Below, one piece after another: positions 46,696 through 55,655 of a stretch of 64,000 bases of DNA (positions are counted from its first letter, which is position 1; every line of letters starts with the position of its first letter). A program made the translations under genes and the position numbers. This DNA is from Anaerospora hongkongensis (GTDB lineage Bacteria > Bacillota > Negativicutes > Sporomusales > DSM-15969): contig NZ_SLUI01000002.1 of NCBI RefSeq assembly GCF_004339805.1, positions 124,001-188,000 on the forward strand. Direction: 5' to 3'. Below the pieces are notes generated by a model, which had not been told where the DNA came from, searched no databases, and worked only from the letters and a program-made list of their open reading frames with translations.

Positions 46696-47241
46696 TTATA
46701 ACAGTTTCTCAATATCGGCTTTCATTGCCAGCGGTGAAGTGGTCGGCTCATAGCGCCCTGCTACCTCGCCTTGACGGTTTATCAGGAACTTGGTAAAGTT
46801 CCATTTAACCGAATCGCCTTCCAGTAATTCAGGAAACTTTTCCTGCAAGACCTCCTGCAGCTTACCGGCAATCGGATGTTTGGAATCGAAGCCTTTGAAG
46901 GGTGCCTGCTCCGTCAGGTATACAAACAAGGGATGAGCATTTTTACCGCGAACTTCCGTTTTCTCAAACAGCGGAAAGCTTACGCCATAATTTAAGCGGC
47001 AAAAATTTTGCACTTCCGTATTGCTGCCCGGTTCCTGTTCAGCAAATTGATTGCTGGGAAAGCCAAGTATGACCAGGCCTCTATCAGCATAAGTGTTATA
47101 AAGCGTCTGCAGCTCTTCATATTGAGGAGTAAAGCCGCATTTACTTGCCGTATTCACAATAATAATAACTTTACCTTGATAATCAGCTAATGAAGTCTGT
47201 TGGCCCTCAATCGTTGTAACTTTAAAATCGTAAATATTCAT
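46696..47241 (-). CDS. Glutathione peroxidase-family thiol peroxidase
   Basis: A 181-residue Gpx of the cysteine type: active-site Cys in VNTASKCGFTPQY, then Gln in FPSNQFAEQEPG and Trp/Asn in VKWNFTKFLI. Bacterial forms mostly use thioredoxin to reduce lipid or organic peroxides. It is directly upstream of thrS on the same strand with no clear terminator between. Confidence 0.93.
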   Translation of the reverse strand: MNIYDFKVTTIEGQQTSLADYQGKVIIIVNTASKCGFTPQYEELQTLYNTYADRGLVILGFPSNQFAEQEPGSNTEVQNFCRLNYGVSFPLFEKTEVRGKNAHPLFVYLTEQAPFKGFDSKHPIAGKLQEVLQEKFPELLEGDSVKWNFTKFLINRQGEVAGRYEPTTSPLAMKADIEKLL

Positions 47242-47384
47242 ACTAACCCCCTTAACGCTTAGCGAGCATTCCCTGTTACTTTATTATCCCTTTGATTCTC
47301 GCAGCTATGCACAGCCGGTTAATATCGTTGCTTTCGTTTATTGTTGACGTAACTACTGAGCATTAATTACAGCAAATCGATTTT

Positions 47385-48173
47385 TTATTTCTTGGGGCTG
47401 ATTAAATCATTATAGGTGATCTGCGGATGATGGTACCGCTTCCTGCCAGCCGTATGGCTGCCGAATTCGATGCTTTTCACCGGGCAAAAATGCAGACAGG
47501 CCAAACATTCCTGGCATTTTTCCCGCCACTGGGGCTTGCCTTCATGGAGGGTTATATTATTGACGGGGCAAACCGTTTCACAGTTACCGCAGGAGATACA
47601 GGCATCCGTACAAGAGAACTTTCGGTACGCATGCGGCAGCAGCTTTTGCTGCCAGTACTTGTTGATGGCATGAAAGGGCAGCCAGAAATGCTCCGCCTCA
47701 AGATTGCCGCTTACTATTGAAATCGCAGTTGCCGCTTTCTCTATTGCCAGATCGGCCTGCTCCAGCTTCCCGTTCAGTTTATCCCGTGGCGGCAGGTCGG
47801 AAAGCGGTGTGTAACTGGAGATCATGTCAATATGAAAACCGGCATTCAGCTTATACCCCTGCTTTGTCAGCAGCATCGCTGCCTGGCGGATTGCACTGCT
47901 GAGATGACGGTTGCTGCCGCTTGTTGCAACTGCAAAAAGATAGCTGGCATTAACAGCCTTCAGTCTGCTGATGAAGCTGCTGACAAGGGGCGGCAAACCA
48001 AAATAATGTGTGGGAAAGACAAAGCCGACTCGTTCGGCATCGGTCATAATAGTACCGCTATCACTGACTTCAGGAATTGACACCAGGGTGCATTTCTCTA
48101 GTTTTGCGGCAATTTTTCTGGCAACATGCAATGAATTTCCTGTGGCAGAAAAATAATAAATCATGGTTTTCAT
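47385..48173 (-). CDS. EFR1-type flavodoxin-ferredoxin fusion
   Basis: A 262-residue protein with an N-terminal flavodoxin-like domain (YYFSATGNSLHVARKIA, FMN phosphate loop) and a C-terminal pair of 4Fe-4S motifs (CISCGNCETVCP and CQECLACLHFCP). It is probably a cytoplasmic electron carrier. The ATG at 48173 has AGGAGT upstream and is preferred to the start at 48209. Confidence 0.9.
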   Translation of the reverse strand: MKTMIYYFSATGNSLHVARKIAAKLEKCTLVSIPEVSDSGTIMTDAERVGFVFPTHYFGLPPLVSSFISRLKAVNASYLFAVATSGSNRHLSSAIRQAAMLLTKQGYKLNAGFHIDMISSYTPLSDLPPRDKLNGKLEQADLAIEKAATAISIVSGNLEAEHFWLPFHAINKYWQQKLLPHAYRKFSCTDACISCGNCETVCPVNNITLHEGKPQWREKCQECLACLHFCPVKSIEFGSHTAGRKRYHHPQITYNDLISPKK

Positions 48174-48285
48174 AATAAGACTCCTTTTTGCTCTCTTGAA
48201 CTTCAGCATGTGCAGATAAGCAGCTTGCTACTCTGTGAAGTCTATTTACCGCCGATCGCTAAAGTCCTGCTCCATTGATAAACAT

Positions 48286-48323
48286 ATCTGGCTGGAAGTG
48301 AATGCATTCACTTCCAGCCAGAT
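48286..48323. terminator. Perfect 38-bp palindrome after the PTS operon
   Basis: Arms ATCTGGCTGGAAGTGAATG and their exact complement abut at TGCA. It lies 9 bp past the last codon of the broken dehydrogenase. The T-run is poor, so it may also be a processing or binding site. Confidence 0.6.
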
Positions 48324-48331
48324 ATTCGTTC

Positions 48332-49588
48332 TTAATGCCAGTGCGCTAACAGATACTTTTCCGCTTCGGTGCTCCAGAGGCCTTTCGAGCGGTTCGTAAT
48401 TTCTGCCAGTTTGGCAAAATGCTGATTAGTTTTGCCTAAAGCAGCAAAATCATCAATTGCTGTCAAATCCATAGTAATCCCGGTATAAATTAGTTTTTTT
48501 CCGCCCGGTATCTCCGGCAACGCTAACGTGGCTTCAGCCACACTATTCAGCCCGCCAATATGCGTAACCATAACTGCCGGATTAATGAGCTTCTTTTCTG
48601 TCAGCCGCAGTGATTCGATCATATCATTTGTATTGCCACCGGTAGTCCCCACAACATGGGCCGAATTGTAATGAACATTATAATAGTTAATCAGCCCGGA
48701 AAATGACGTGTCGGTTGGTCCGGCAAAAAAGTTCAGGCAGCCGTCCCGTCCTAAAATCTGGTCAGCCTGTTCCACAACTGCTTTAACGGGAGCATAAACA
48801 TGAACATCATCGAAGCCTGTGCCACCGGTCAGCTCCCGCAAATATTGCGGTACATCTTCTATATTGCTGGTATTGACGAACAATAGATCAATTCCAGCCT
48901 TTTTGGCCTCTGCCTGATCAAAGATGGCTTTCGCTCTCGTGATTCTGGCTTCATCTACATCAGTAACAACAATCAGTCCCGGCCGCCGGTCACCATGCAA
49001 GGCATAATCGACCGCCCCCAGCCCCATCGGTCCGGCACCTGCCAGGATAGCCAGTTTACCACCTGCAGCAATACCCATCCGGTGCTCATAAGCTCCCATA
49101 TCGGTATGGTAGTTGGCATGAAAGGCACCAATAATGCAGGACATAGGTTCAGCGAGTGATGCTTCATAATAAGAGTCGCCTTCATATTTTAACAGGCAGC
49201 CAAGCTCCATCACTTCCTGCGGCAAAATGGCAAAGGTAGCGGCACCGCCGCAATAACGATAGGAATAGCCCGGTGAATCCATGCTCCCTTGATAGTTTAG
49301 CGCAGGCTGCATGGCAAATCTTTCACCTGCCTAAAACTGCTGCTGCCACTTGGCACCAACCTGCACAATATTACCGGCCATTTCATGGCCGATAATAATC
49401 GGATGTTTGTCTACGTCTTTGGGAACACGCTTATGTTCAGGGCCGAGAATAGCCGCCTTATAGCTGGACATGCAGATGCTGTCAGAAATAACCTGAACCA
49501 AAATCTCATCTTCTTTGATCTCCGGCAATTGAAAGGTTTCCAGCCGCAAATCCTTCTTACCATATAATCTAACTGCCCGCGTTTCCAT
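48332..49588 (-). pseudogene. Zinc-dependent sugar-phosphate dehydrogenase interrupted by in-frame TAG
   Basis: A medium-chain zinc dehydrogenase (418 codons) of the type seen as L-sorbose-1-phosphate or sugar-alcohol-phosphate reductase in PTS operons. The N-terminal part has GHEMAGNIVQVG; the NAD-binding loop is AGAGPMGLGAVD. A TAG codon at 49331-49333 interrupts KWQQQF and AGERFAMQPALNY without changing frame. Relatives usually have Lys here, so AAG to TAG is a likely one-base change. The later ATG at 49312 could allow a catalytically incomplete product. Start at 49588 with GAGGTG. Confidence 0.8.
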
Positions 49589-49610
49589 CTTGATCACCTC
49601 TTCGCTACTT

Positions 49611-49880
49611 CTACTCTCCCTTTTGGGCCAGTTCAGCGACCAGCTTAGTCAAAGCTTCTGCCGCCTCGGCTTCATCAGGACCGTTAACGTTGAATTGAAA
49701 GGTGCTTCCGCCAGATAAGCCCAGCGAAAGCAGAGAAAGCAGGCTTTTTCCATCCACATCCCGTTCGCCTTTTACCAAGCGTACACTGCTTTGAAACCGG
49801 CTGGCAGTCTGTACCCACAGGGTAGCAGGGCGCGCATGCATTCCACTTTTATTGCCCATCACTATTTCACGGGTAATCAT
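49611..49880 (-). CDS. HPr-family phosphocarrier protein
   Basis: An 89-residue HPr-like protein with the phospho-His in GMHARPATLWVQTA (His16) and the regulatory-Ser region GKSLLSLLSLGLSGG. Being inside a sugar operon, it is probably a dedicated FPr/HPr-like carrier rather than the main PtsH. Confidence 0.9.
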   Translation of the reverse strand: MITREIVMGNKSGMHARPATLWVQTASRFQSSVRLVKGERDVDGKSLLSLLSLGLSGGSTFQFNVNGPDEAEAAEALTKLVAELAQKGE

Positions 49881-49904
49881 TTAGCATCACCTTCTTCGTC
49901 TATT

Positions 49905-50849
49905 TTAGCTAATGTCTACCTGGCACAATAATCTTGCTACTTCCTTCATCGAACCCGCCTGCGTCCCCGGTTGAATAACCGAAGCGGTAGCTGCAGCCGT
50001 TCCTAAACGGGCACAATCAGCTAATGACAAGCCCTGAGTTTGGCCGACAACAAAACCGGCAACCAGGGCATCCCCGGCACCAACCGTACTTTTTGCTATA
50101 ACGGTTGGCGGTCTGACCCGGAGAGTTTGCTCTTTATCGGCAATAATTGCTCCTTGTGAGCCCAAGGTAACTACGACCTGCTTGATGCCACCGTCAAGCA
50201 GCTCTGCTATGGCTTTCGTAATTTCGCTTTCTTTTTCCAGCGATTTTCCCATCAATTGACCAAGCTCTTCCAAATTTGGTTTTATAGCATCCGGCATGGC
50301 CTTGATACCCTCGCGCAAAGCCAGCCCGCTGCTGTCGAGAAGCACCTTTACTCCCTGCTCTTTCAATATTTCAATTAGTTGCCTGTAAACAGTGTCCGCC
50401 AGTCCCTGGGGCAAACTGCCGGAGATAACAAACCATTGCCGTTCACCTGCCAGACGCCGGATGACGCCTGTCAGTTGTGCCAGGTCTGCGCCGGTACTGG
50501 TAAGACCGGGAAAGTTGATTTCCGTTACCTGGCCACTGTGATCATCGACAATTTTTATGTTCACTCTGGCGGCACCGGTCACTTCGACAAAAAAATTATC
50601 AATTGCCTGCCTGTGAAAATATTCATTGAATACCTTACTATTGTCCAGTCCCAGAAAACCGGTAACAGCAACCGGATAGCCCAGTGCCCGGACTACTTTT
50701 GCCACATTTATGCCTTTGCCGCCCGGGTCTATCCGCTGCTGCTGAACCCGGTTAACCGCTCCTGTCTGAAACCGGGGGATATGGACGGTATGATCCAATG
50801 CGGGATTGAGCGTAATTGTGACAATTTTTTGTTGTGCCTCATTTTTCAC
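49905..50849 (-). CDS. fruK: 1-phosphofructokinase family kinase
   Basis: A 314-residue PfkB-type kinase. Signatures are the start TITLNPALDHTVHIP, GGKGINVAKVVRALG, and the C-terminal STVGAGDALVAGFVVG with the catalytic Asp. It phosphorylates fructose 1-phosphate or a related ketose 1-phosphate. The start is GTG, GGGGAG upstream, 6 bp after the deoR stop. It fits a route in which a sugar phosphate made by the PTS is oxidised or reduced and then phosphorylated again. Confidence 0.9.
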   Translation of the reverse strand: MKNEAQQKIVTITLNPALDHTVHIPRFQTGAVNRVQQQRIDPGGKGINVAKVVRALGYPVAVTGFLGLDNSKVFNEYFHRQAIDNFFVEVTGAARVNIKIVDDHSGQVTEINFPGLTSTGADLAQLTGVIRRLAGERQWFVISGSLPQGLADTVYRQLIEILKEQGVKVLLDSSGLALREGIKAMPDAIKPNLEELGQLMGKSLEKESEITKAIAELLDGGIKQVVVTLGSQGAIIADKEQTLRVRPPTVIAKSTVGAGDALVAGFVVGQTQGLSLADCARLGTAAATASVIQPGTQAGSMKEVARLLCQVDIS

Positions 50850-50855
50850 ACATTA

Positions 50856-51626
50856 TCACTCCCCGCTGGCATGCGTTGCTTTCATCACCCGGAGCAAGGA
50901 CCCAAGCTGTTGTTCATCAGTTGCTGTAAGCCCGCTATCGGTAATTAGCAAGTCCAGGTCTTCAAGACCGCAGACCCGGCATAAACTTCTTTGCCCAAGC
51001 TTTGAGTTGTCAGCTACTGCGATTTTCTCTTTACCGGCATGGAGCATATATTGCTTAGTCTCTGCCTCTGTCAGATTGGGCGTAGTTATTCCAAACTCAA
51101 CGTCAATACCGTTTGCTGCCAGAAACACTTTATCAAAATACATTCTCTTTAGAGCATCGTTGGTAAGATATCCTACCAGGGATCGGGTATTTTTGCGCAG
51201 TGTACCGCCAAGGAGCAAGGTCTCAACACCGGTTTCCTCGCTAAAAACCTGAGCAATATCCATACTGTTAGTAGCAACGGTTATCTTCTTCGAACGTAAT
51301 AACCGGGCAATTTCCAGTGTGGTTGTTCCTGAATCAAGCAGAACCGTCTCCCCGTCCTGCACCAGATTGGCCGCTAATACTGCAATCTGCTGCTTTTCTG
51401 CTAAAAACCGGATTTCTTTTTCCTGAAAGCTCATTTCAAAACCGGTCTGAACCGAAATGGCTCCTCCGTGTGTCCGTTGGATAAGGCCATTGTCTTCCAG
51501 TTCCTGCAAATCCCGGCGAATAGTCGATTCGGAAACACCAAAATTCTGGCTTAAACTAGTCACGGTTACGGGCTTACCTATTTTAACAAGCTGCAAAATT
51601 TCTGTTTTTCTTTCTTCTGCAAACAT
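50856..51626 (-). CDS. DeoR-family transcriptional regulator
   Basis: A 256-residue DeoR protein: N-terminal helix-turn-helix VTSLSQNFGVSESTIRRDLQ (about 20-40) and a sugar-phosphate-binding domain with LLDSGTTTLEIARLL. It probably represses the PTS operon; three direct repeats at the operon promoter are candidate sites. Confidence 0.92.
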   Translation of the reverse strand: MFAEERKTEILQLVKIGKPVTVTSLSQNFGVSESTIRRDLQELEDNGLIQRTHGGAISVQTGFEMSFQEKEIRFLAEKQQIAVLAANLVQDGETVLLDSGTTTLEIARLLRSKKITVATNSMDIAQVFSEETGVETLLLGGTLRKNTRSLVGYLTNDALKRMYFDKVFLAANGIDVEFGITTPNLTEAETKQYMLHAGKEKIAVADNSKLGQRSLCRVCGLEDLDLLITDSGLTATDEQQLGSLLRVMKATHASGE

Positions 51627-51665
51627 AAATTCCTCCAGTTACCTTATCCATTTACAAGTGCTGTT

Positions 51666-52103
51666 TCAATATTTGCCGCTGTTATTGGTAAGGCAGGTAA
51701 ATAACTCATCTTCACTTTCAGCTGCCATCAGTTGTTGCTTTTGATCCGCATCCATAAGAATGGCTGCCAGCTCGCCAAGCAAGCCAACATGCTCTTCCTC
51801 GCTGCCTGCAATGCCAAAGGCCAGATAAACCTTATTGCCATCGCTCCATTCTATACCGCGAGGAATCTTCACGACGACAATTGCCGCCTTTTTGACCAGG
51901 CGCCGGCTTGCCTCCGTTCCATGAGGAATTGCCACTCCTTCGGTAATATAGGTGCCAATATCCTGCTCCCGCTTATGCATAGCCTGCACATAATCAGGCT
52001 GTACTGCCCCGGTCTGAACAAGCTGGCCGCCTAAAAACTCGATGACTTCCGTCTTATTGAGAAAATCATTTCTGATAAAAACCAGCTTACGGTCAAATTT
52101 CAT
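51666..52103 (-). CDS. Mannitol-type PTS system EIIA component
   Basis: A 145-residue EIIA of the mannitol/fructose class, with the phospho-His in EGVAIPHGTE. It passes phosphate from HPr to EIIB. The ATG at 52103 with AGGCGGTG is preferred to the in-frame GTG at 52112. Confidence 0.92.
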   Translation of the reverse strand: MKFDRKLVFIRNDFLNKTEVIEFLGGQLVQTGAVQPDYVQAMHKREQDIGTYITEGVAIPHGTEASRRLVKKAAIVVVKIPRGIEWSDGNKVYLAFGIAGSEEEHVGLLGELAAILMDADQKQQLMAAESEDELFTCLTNNSGKY

Positions 52104-52149
52104 GCGATTCACCGCCTTTGCTATTAAGCAGCGTTAACGTTTGCTGCCT

Positions 52150-53565
52150 CTACTCACATTGGCTAATTACTTCGTCATACACCGGCGTGTTAATAAAATC
52201 CTGCACACCATAAACACTGGCTGCCGGTGCTGCAATTTTTTTTGCCCTTTCCACCAGCCCCATAGCGGTCAAAACAATATCTGCATCTTGAGGAATTTGA
52301 TTGACCGGACTATGGACTACTTCGATGCCTGTTTTTCCGGCCTGGGCAAGTTTCTTCTTCAATACTGCAACTGCCATAACGGATGAACCCATGCCTGCCT
52401 CACAGGCAAATACAATTTTCTTTACCGGTCTCGTCTCGCTTGTCGCAAGAGCTTCACTTTTTGCAGAATCAATTACTTGCTCCTGAACTTTAGCCGGTTT
52501 CAAGGTCTTTACCAATTGCTGGGCTTTTGCAAAGTCTTCGCCGCTCTTATCATCTACATTGGCACTATAGGCCCGAACGAAAGGGCTGGAAACCAAAAAA
52601 GATACTACTGTGCCAACGGCAATACCTGCCATAACCCCCAGAAATCCGCCTTTCGGAGTCATCGCCAATTCAGTAAAGATACTTCCTGGCGAAGGGGTAG
52701 CGACTAAACCGGCATGAAACAGCAGGAATGTCAAATTTGCGCACAGTCCACCGGCAATAAGCCCGATGATGCACAGAGGGTTCATCAAAACGTAGGGGAA
52801 ATAAAGCTCATGAATACCGCCAAAAAAGTGTATGATAATAGCTCCCGGTGCTGACTGTTTGCCCATGCCTTTGCCAAACACCCAGTAGGCCAGCAACAGG
52901 CCAAGTCCAGGACCAGGATTGGTTTCCAATAAGAAGAAGATCGACTTGCCGAACTCCCTGACTTCTGCTACCCCGATCGGTGAGAAAACGCCGTGATTAA
53001 TTGCATTATTCAGGAATAATACTTTGCCTGGCTCGATCAATAGTGCTAAAAGAGGCAAAAGCTTAGCTTCAGCGATAGCTTTGGCTACAACACCTAAGAA
53101 GGTGGCAATGCTAGCCACTATTGGCCCGATAATACTATAGGCGAGCATGATAAGAATCATACCCAGAATACCTGCTGAGAAGTTGTTAACAAGCATCTCA
53201 AACCCGGTAGGAATCTTATTTTCAACTATGTTATCCCATTTTTTGATAATCCAGGCGGCAAACGGTCCAACCATCATAGCCCCCAGGAACATGGGAATTT
53301 CGCTGCCGACAATCACTCCCATTGTCACCATAGCACCCATTACGCCACCACGTATACCGTAGACCAGTCTGCCGCCGGAAAAACCGATTAATAGGGGCAG
53401 CAAATATTGAATCATCGGCCCGATAAGTTTCGCTAGTTTTTCATTTGGAATCCACCCAGTAGGAATAAAGCAGGCAGTGATGAACCCCCAACAGATAAAT
53501 GCGGCAACATTTGGTATAACCATCCCGGCCAGAAAACCACCAAACTTTTGAAGCTGCTCTCTCAT
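52150..53565 (-). CDS. Mannitol-type PTS system EIICB component
   Basis: A 471-residue membrane protein: EIIC domain (about 1-335; GSEIPMFLGAMMVGP and FGGIHELYFPYVLMNP motifs) and a C-terminal EIIB domain with the phospho-Cys in VFACEAGMGSS. It imports and phosphorylates a hexitol. No MtlD is present; a zinc dehydrogenase takes its place, so the substrate may be a hexitol other than mannitol. Confidence 0.93.
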   Translation of the reverse strand: MREQLQKFGGFLAGMVIPNVAAFICWGFITACFIPTGWIPNEKLAKLIGPMIQYLLPLLIGFSGGRLVYGIRGGVMGAMVTMGVIVGSEIPMFLGAMMVGPFAAWIIKKWDNIVENKIPTGFEMLVNNFSAGILGMILIMLAYSIIGPIVASIATFLGVVAKAIAEAKLLPLLALLIEPGKVLFLNNAINHGVFSPIGVAEVREFGKSIFFLLETNPGPGLGLLLAYWVFGKGMGKQSAPGAIIIHFFGGIHELYFPYVLMNPLCIIGLIAGGLCANLTFLLFHAGLVATPSPGSIFTELAMTPKGGFLGVMAGIAVGTVVSFLVSSPFVRAYSANVDDKSGEDFAKAQQLVKTLKPAKVQEQVIDSAKSEALATSETRPVKKIVFACEAGMGSSVMAVAVLKKKLAQAGKTGIEVVHSPVNQIPQDADIVLTAMGLVERAKKIAAPAASVYGVQDFINTPVYDEVISQCE

Positions 53566-53642
53566 GTTCTCCCTCCTTACTCATTCGCAACCACTAATTT
53601 GTAATTCAAACTACAGTTCCACCTTCTCTCCATATTTTTCAT

Positions 53643-53704
53643 TTTTGATTATTTATCGTTTCTTTTATTGATTGTTTATGCTCATTTATTTTCATTTATG
53701 CTCA
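53643..53704 (-). promoter_or_regulatory. Direct repeats at the PTS promoter, probable DeoR operator
   Basis: TTTATGCTCA occurs twice with 20-bp spacing (53675-53684, 53695-53704), and a third related copy (GATTATTTATCG) lies at 53648-53659. They cover the region just after the -10 box. Confidence 0.6.
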
Positions 53705-53705
53705 A

Positions 53706-53735
53706 ATTATAAAACCGATCGCAAGGCATTGTCAA
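53706..53735 (-). promoter_or_regulatory. Sigma-A promoter of the PTS operon
   Basis: On the minus strand consensus TTGACA (53735-53730), an 18-bp spacer and consensus TATAAT (53711-53706). Confidence 0.85.
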
Positions 53736-53777
53736 TATAGTCTGAAAAATATAAAAATAGTTAACCGTAAAATAATA

Positions 53778-53811
53778 AACTCCCCTTAGTCTCAAGCGAC
53801 TAAGGGGAGTT
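53778..53811. terminator. Hairpin upstream of the PTS promoter
   Basis: Perfect arms AACTCCCCTTAGT/ACTAAGGGGAGTT; T-rich after it on both strands. Confidence 0.7.
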
Positions 53812-53828
53812 ACTATTTTGGGACAGCA

Positions 53829-54073
53829 GGGGACGGTCCTTTTTTGTCACTTTTGCTCTTAAAGCAACGCAGCATCGCCATGCAATAGATACAACAGCAT
53901 GAACATTATAAGGATAACCAAATTGCTTCGGCTGAAAAAGGTGACAAATTAGGACCGTCCCCATTTGTCCATAAAGCAACGTAGCATTGCCACGCAATAG
54001 ATACACAACAGGAGCATTATTAAGAATAACCAATTGCTTCAGCCGAAAAAGGTGACAAAAAAGGACCGTCCCC
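53829..54073. mobile_element. Non-autonomous repeat element with 22-bp terminal inverted repeats
   Basis: The 22-bp ends (53829-53850 and 54052-54073; GGGGACGGTCC...TTGTCAC) are perfect inverted copies. Inside, two imperfect tandem units start AAAGCAACG at 53861 and 53973 (112-bp period), with a third near-copy of the end at 53941-53962. There is no transposase gene. The form fits a MITE or a REP/BIME-like element. A related end stands alone at 1044-1065. Confidence 0.65.
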
Positions 54074-54082
54074 ACTTGTCCA

Positions 54083-54637
54083 TCATGAATAGGAACGGCT
54101 CTTAGTAATCAATTTGTCCATTACCCATTTGAGGAAGATAGCGAGAAAAAAGTAGCCTGGAACAGAGTATATGTGTTTCCAATCTATCAGCTTATATATA
54201 TCAAGGTAAACAAGCATCGGTTCCGAAATAAAAGCAAATACGCAGGAAATGGCAAGCTGTGCAACAGCAAATGACTGCCATTGGGGAAAATACTGATAAA
54301 TCAGCATATAACAAACTGGTAATACCGAGATATCATATGCGATAAATACATCCAGCAAGGGAAGCAGATCGTACTTATATTCCCACGCATCTGTTTCCAC
54401 GCCAATCGCGTCCAATAAACCTGATATTAAAGCTACCAGCAGCCCATAGGTCATAATTTCGAATAGTCTTCTACGATCAACAAGTCTCCACCAGACTAAA
54501 ATAGGAATAATGGATACGGCCACTAGCAGCCACCATTGATAAGTGAATACCACGTTGTGAAACCAGAATTCACGGCCTGCGGCGTCAGCTGCGGACTGCA
54601 GGGTATATGTCTCTTCGAAAGTTGGTATTCTCTTCAT
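54083..54637 (-). CDS. CBO0543-type membrane protein
   Basis: A 184-residue protein with about five membrane spans (WWLLVAVSIIPILVWW, then YGLLVALISGLLDAIGV). Its length, hydrophobic layout and Trp/Tyr-rich loops match the CBO0543 family, as for the protein at 23669-24154. Function unknown. Confidence 0.7.
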   Translation of the reverse strand: MKRIPTFEETYTLQSAADAAGREFWFHNVVFTYQWWLLVAVSIIPILVWWRLVDRRRLFEIMTYGLLVALISGLLDAIGVETDAWEYKYDLLPLLDVFIAYDISVLPVCYMLIYQYFPQWQSFAVAQLAISCVFAFISEPMLVYLDIYKLIDWKHIYSVPGYFFLAIFLKWVMDKLITKSRSYS

Positions 54638-54751
54638 TGATTCACCCTAACCTAAAAGCTCATTATAGAATAGAACAGTATCGCTGATAGTTTCACCAAT
54701 GTACAGCTGGATATGCGCTCGAAATGATCGTTTTGCTGGTGGCGCTGAAAC

Positions 54752-54798
54752 GATAATAGAACCTTCTTTCATCCAAGAATGAAAGAGGTTCTATTATC
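54752..54798. terminator. Long hairpin after the BKACE gene
   Basis: Arms GATAATAGAACCT-CTTTCAT and complement (20 pairs, one bulge) around CCAAGA, 32 bp past the BKACE stop. Confidence 0.65.
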
Positions 54799-54829
54799 CA
54801 CGGACGGGTTGCGTTACAGTACTCTTACA

Positions 54830-55642
54830 CTAGGCAATTCCCCATATTCTCTTTACGTCATCGGGTGTAGCCAAGTCGCGGCCGATGCTTCTAGCGATGC
54901 CGGCAATTCGCTCTACCAGCATTGTATTTGTCGCTAACACACCTTTTGTATAATAAACATTATCTTCAATCCCAACTCGCACATGACCACCCAGTGCCAT
55001 AGCAACAGCGGATAGATTCACATGACTGGGCCCAATTACCGACACACTCCACACTGCATCAGACGGCAGGCTTTCCACCAGAAAAAACAAGTTTTTGGCA
55101 GTAGCCGGCAATGAACCTTTTACACCCAACACGAGATTGAAAAGCAGCGGCCCCTTTAACAGTCCCGCCTTCTGCAGATTGACGGCATTATGAATCATTG
55201 CAGCATCAAATACTTCAATTTCCGGTTTAATATGATTGTCGAGCATGATTTTTGCCATATACTCGATTAATTGTGGATCATTGGCATTAATGCTGGCAGG
55301 AAAATTGGACGACCCGGTAGCCAAACTGGCTGATTCAGGCTGTAACCCTAAGGATGCTGCGCGGGCTTCACCAGATTTTCCGCCGCGGGCACCAGTGGAG
55401 ATTTGCTTGAGAATCGGGCAGCCTGACTCGTCAAGCAGTTTGACAATCTCTGCGAAATAGTGACTGTCACAAGTGGGGACTTCCTGCTCATCGCGGGCAT
55501 GAATATGGGCTACGGCAGCCCCTTTCGCATAGCAGGCCACAATGTCAGCAGCAATTTCCGCCGGCCGTACCGGGACATGGGGAGTCATTGCTTTTGTCGG
55601 CACATTCCCCGTCGGTGCAATGGTAATGATCAGTCTTTCCAT
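54830..55642 (-). CDS. BKACE-family beta-keto acid cleavage enzyme
   Basis: A 270-residue DUF849 protein. These zinc enzymes, such as 3-keto-5-aminohexanoate cleavage enzyme of lysine fermentation, exchange an acyl group between a beta-keto acid and acetyl-CoA. Zinc ligands are in VAHIHARDEQ (HxH) and the catalytic Glu in PEIEVFDAAM; VGIEDNVYYTKG is the conserved C-terminal motif. It is followed by a class III aminotransferase on the same strand, which may supply the keto acid. Confidence 0.92.
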   Translation of the reverse strand: MERLIITIAPTGNVPTKAMTPHVPVRPAEIAADIVACYAKGAAVAHIHARDEQEVPTCDSHYFAEIVKLLDESGCPILKQISTGARGGKSGEARAASLGLQPESASLATGSSNFPASINANDPQLIEYMAKIMLDNHIKPEIEVFDAAMIHNAVNLQKAGLLKGPLLFNLVLGVKGSLPATAKNLFFLVESLPSDAVWSVSVIGPSHVNLSAVAMALGGHVRVGIEDNVYYTKGVLATNTMLVERIAGIARSIGRDLATPDDVKRIWGIA

Positions 55643-55655
55643 AAGCTCACTCCCT

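Noticed and set aside
49331-49333. TAG read as pyrrolysine.
   Set aside because: Known pyrrolysine proteins are mostly methylamine methyltransferases; no pyl gene or PYLIS-like context is visible, so a nonsense mutation or sequence error is simpler.
53800-54075. A 91-codon minus-strand open frame.
   Set aside because: It is the translation of the duplicated 112-bp repeat element and a hairpin, with no recognisable protein.
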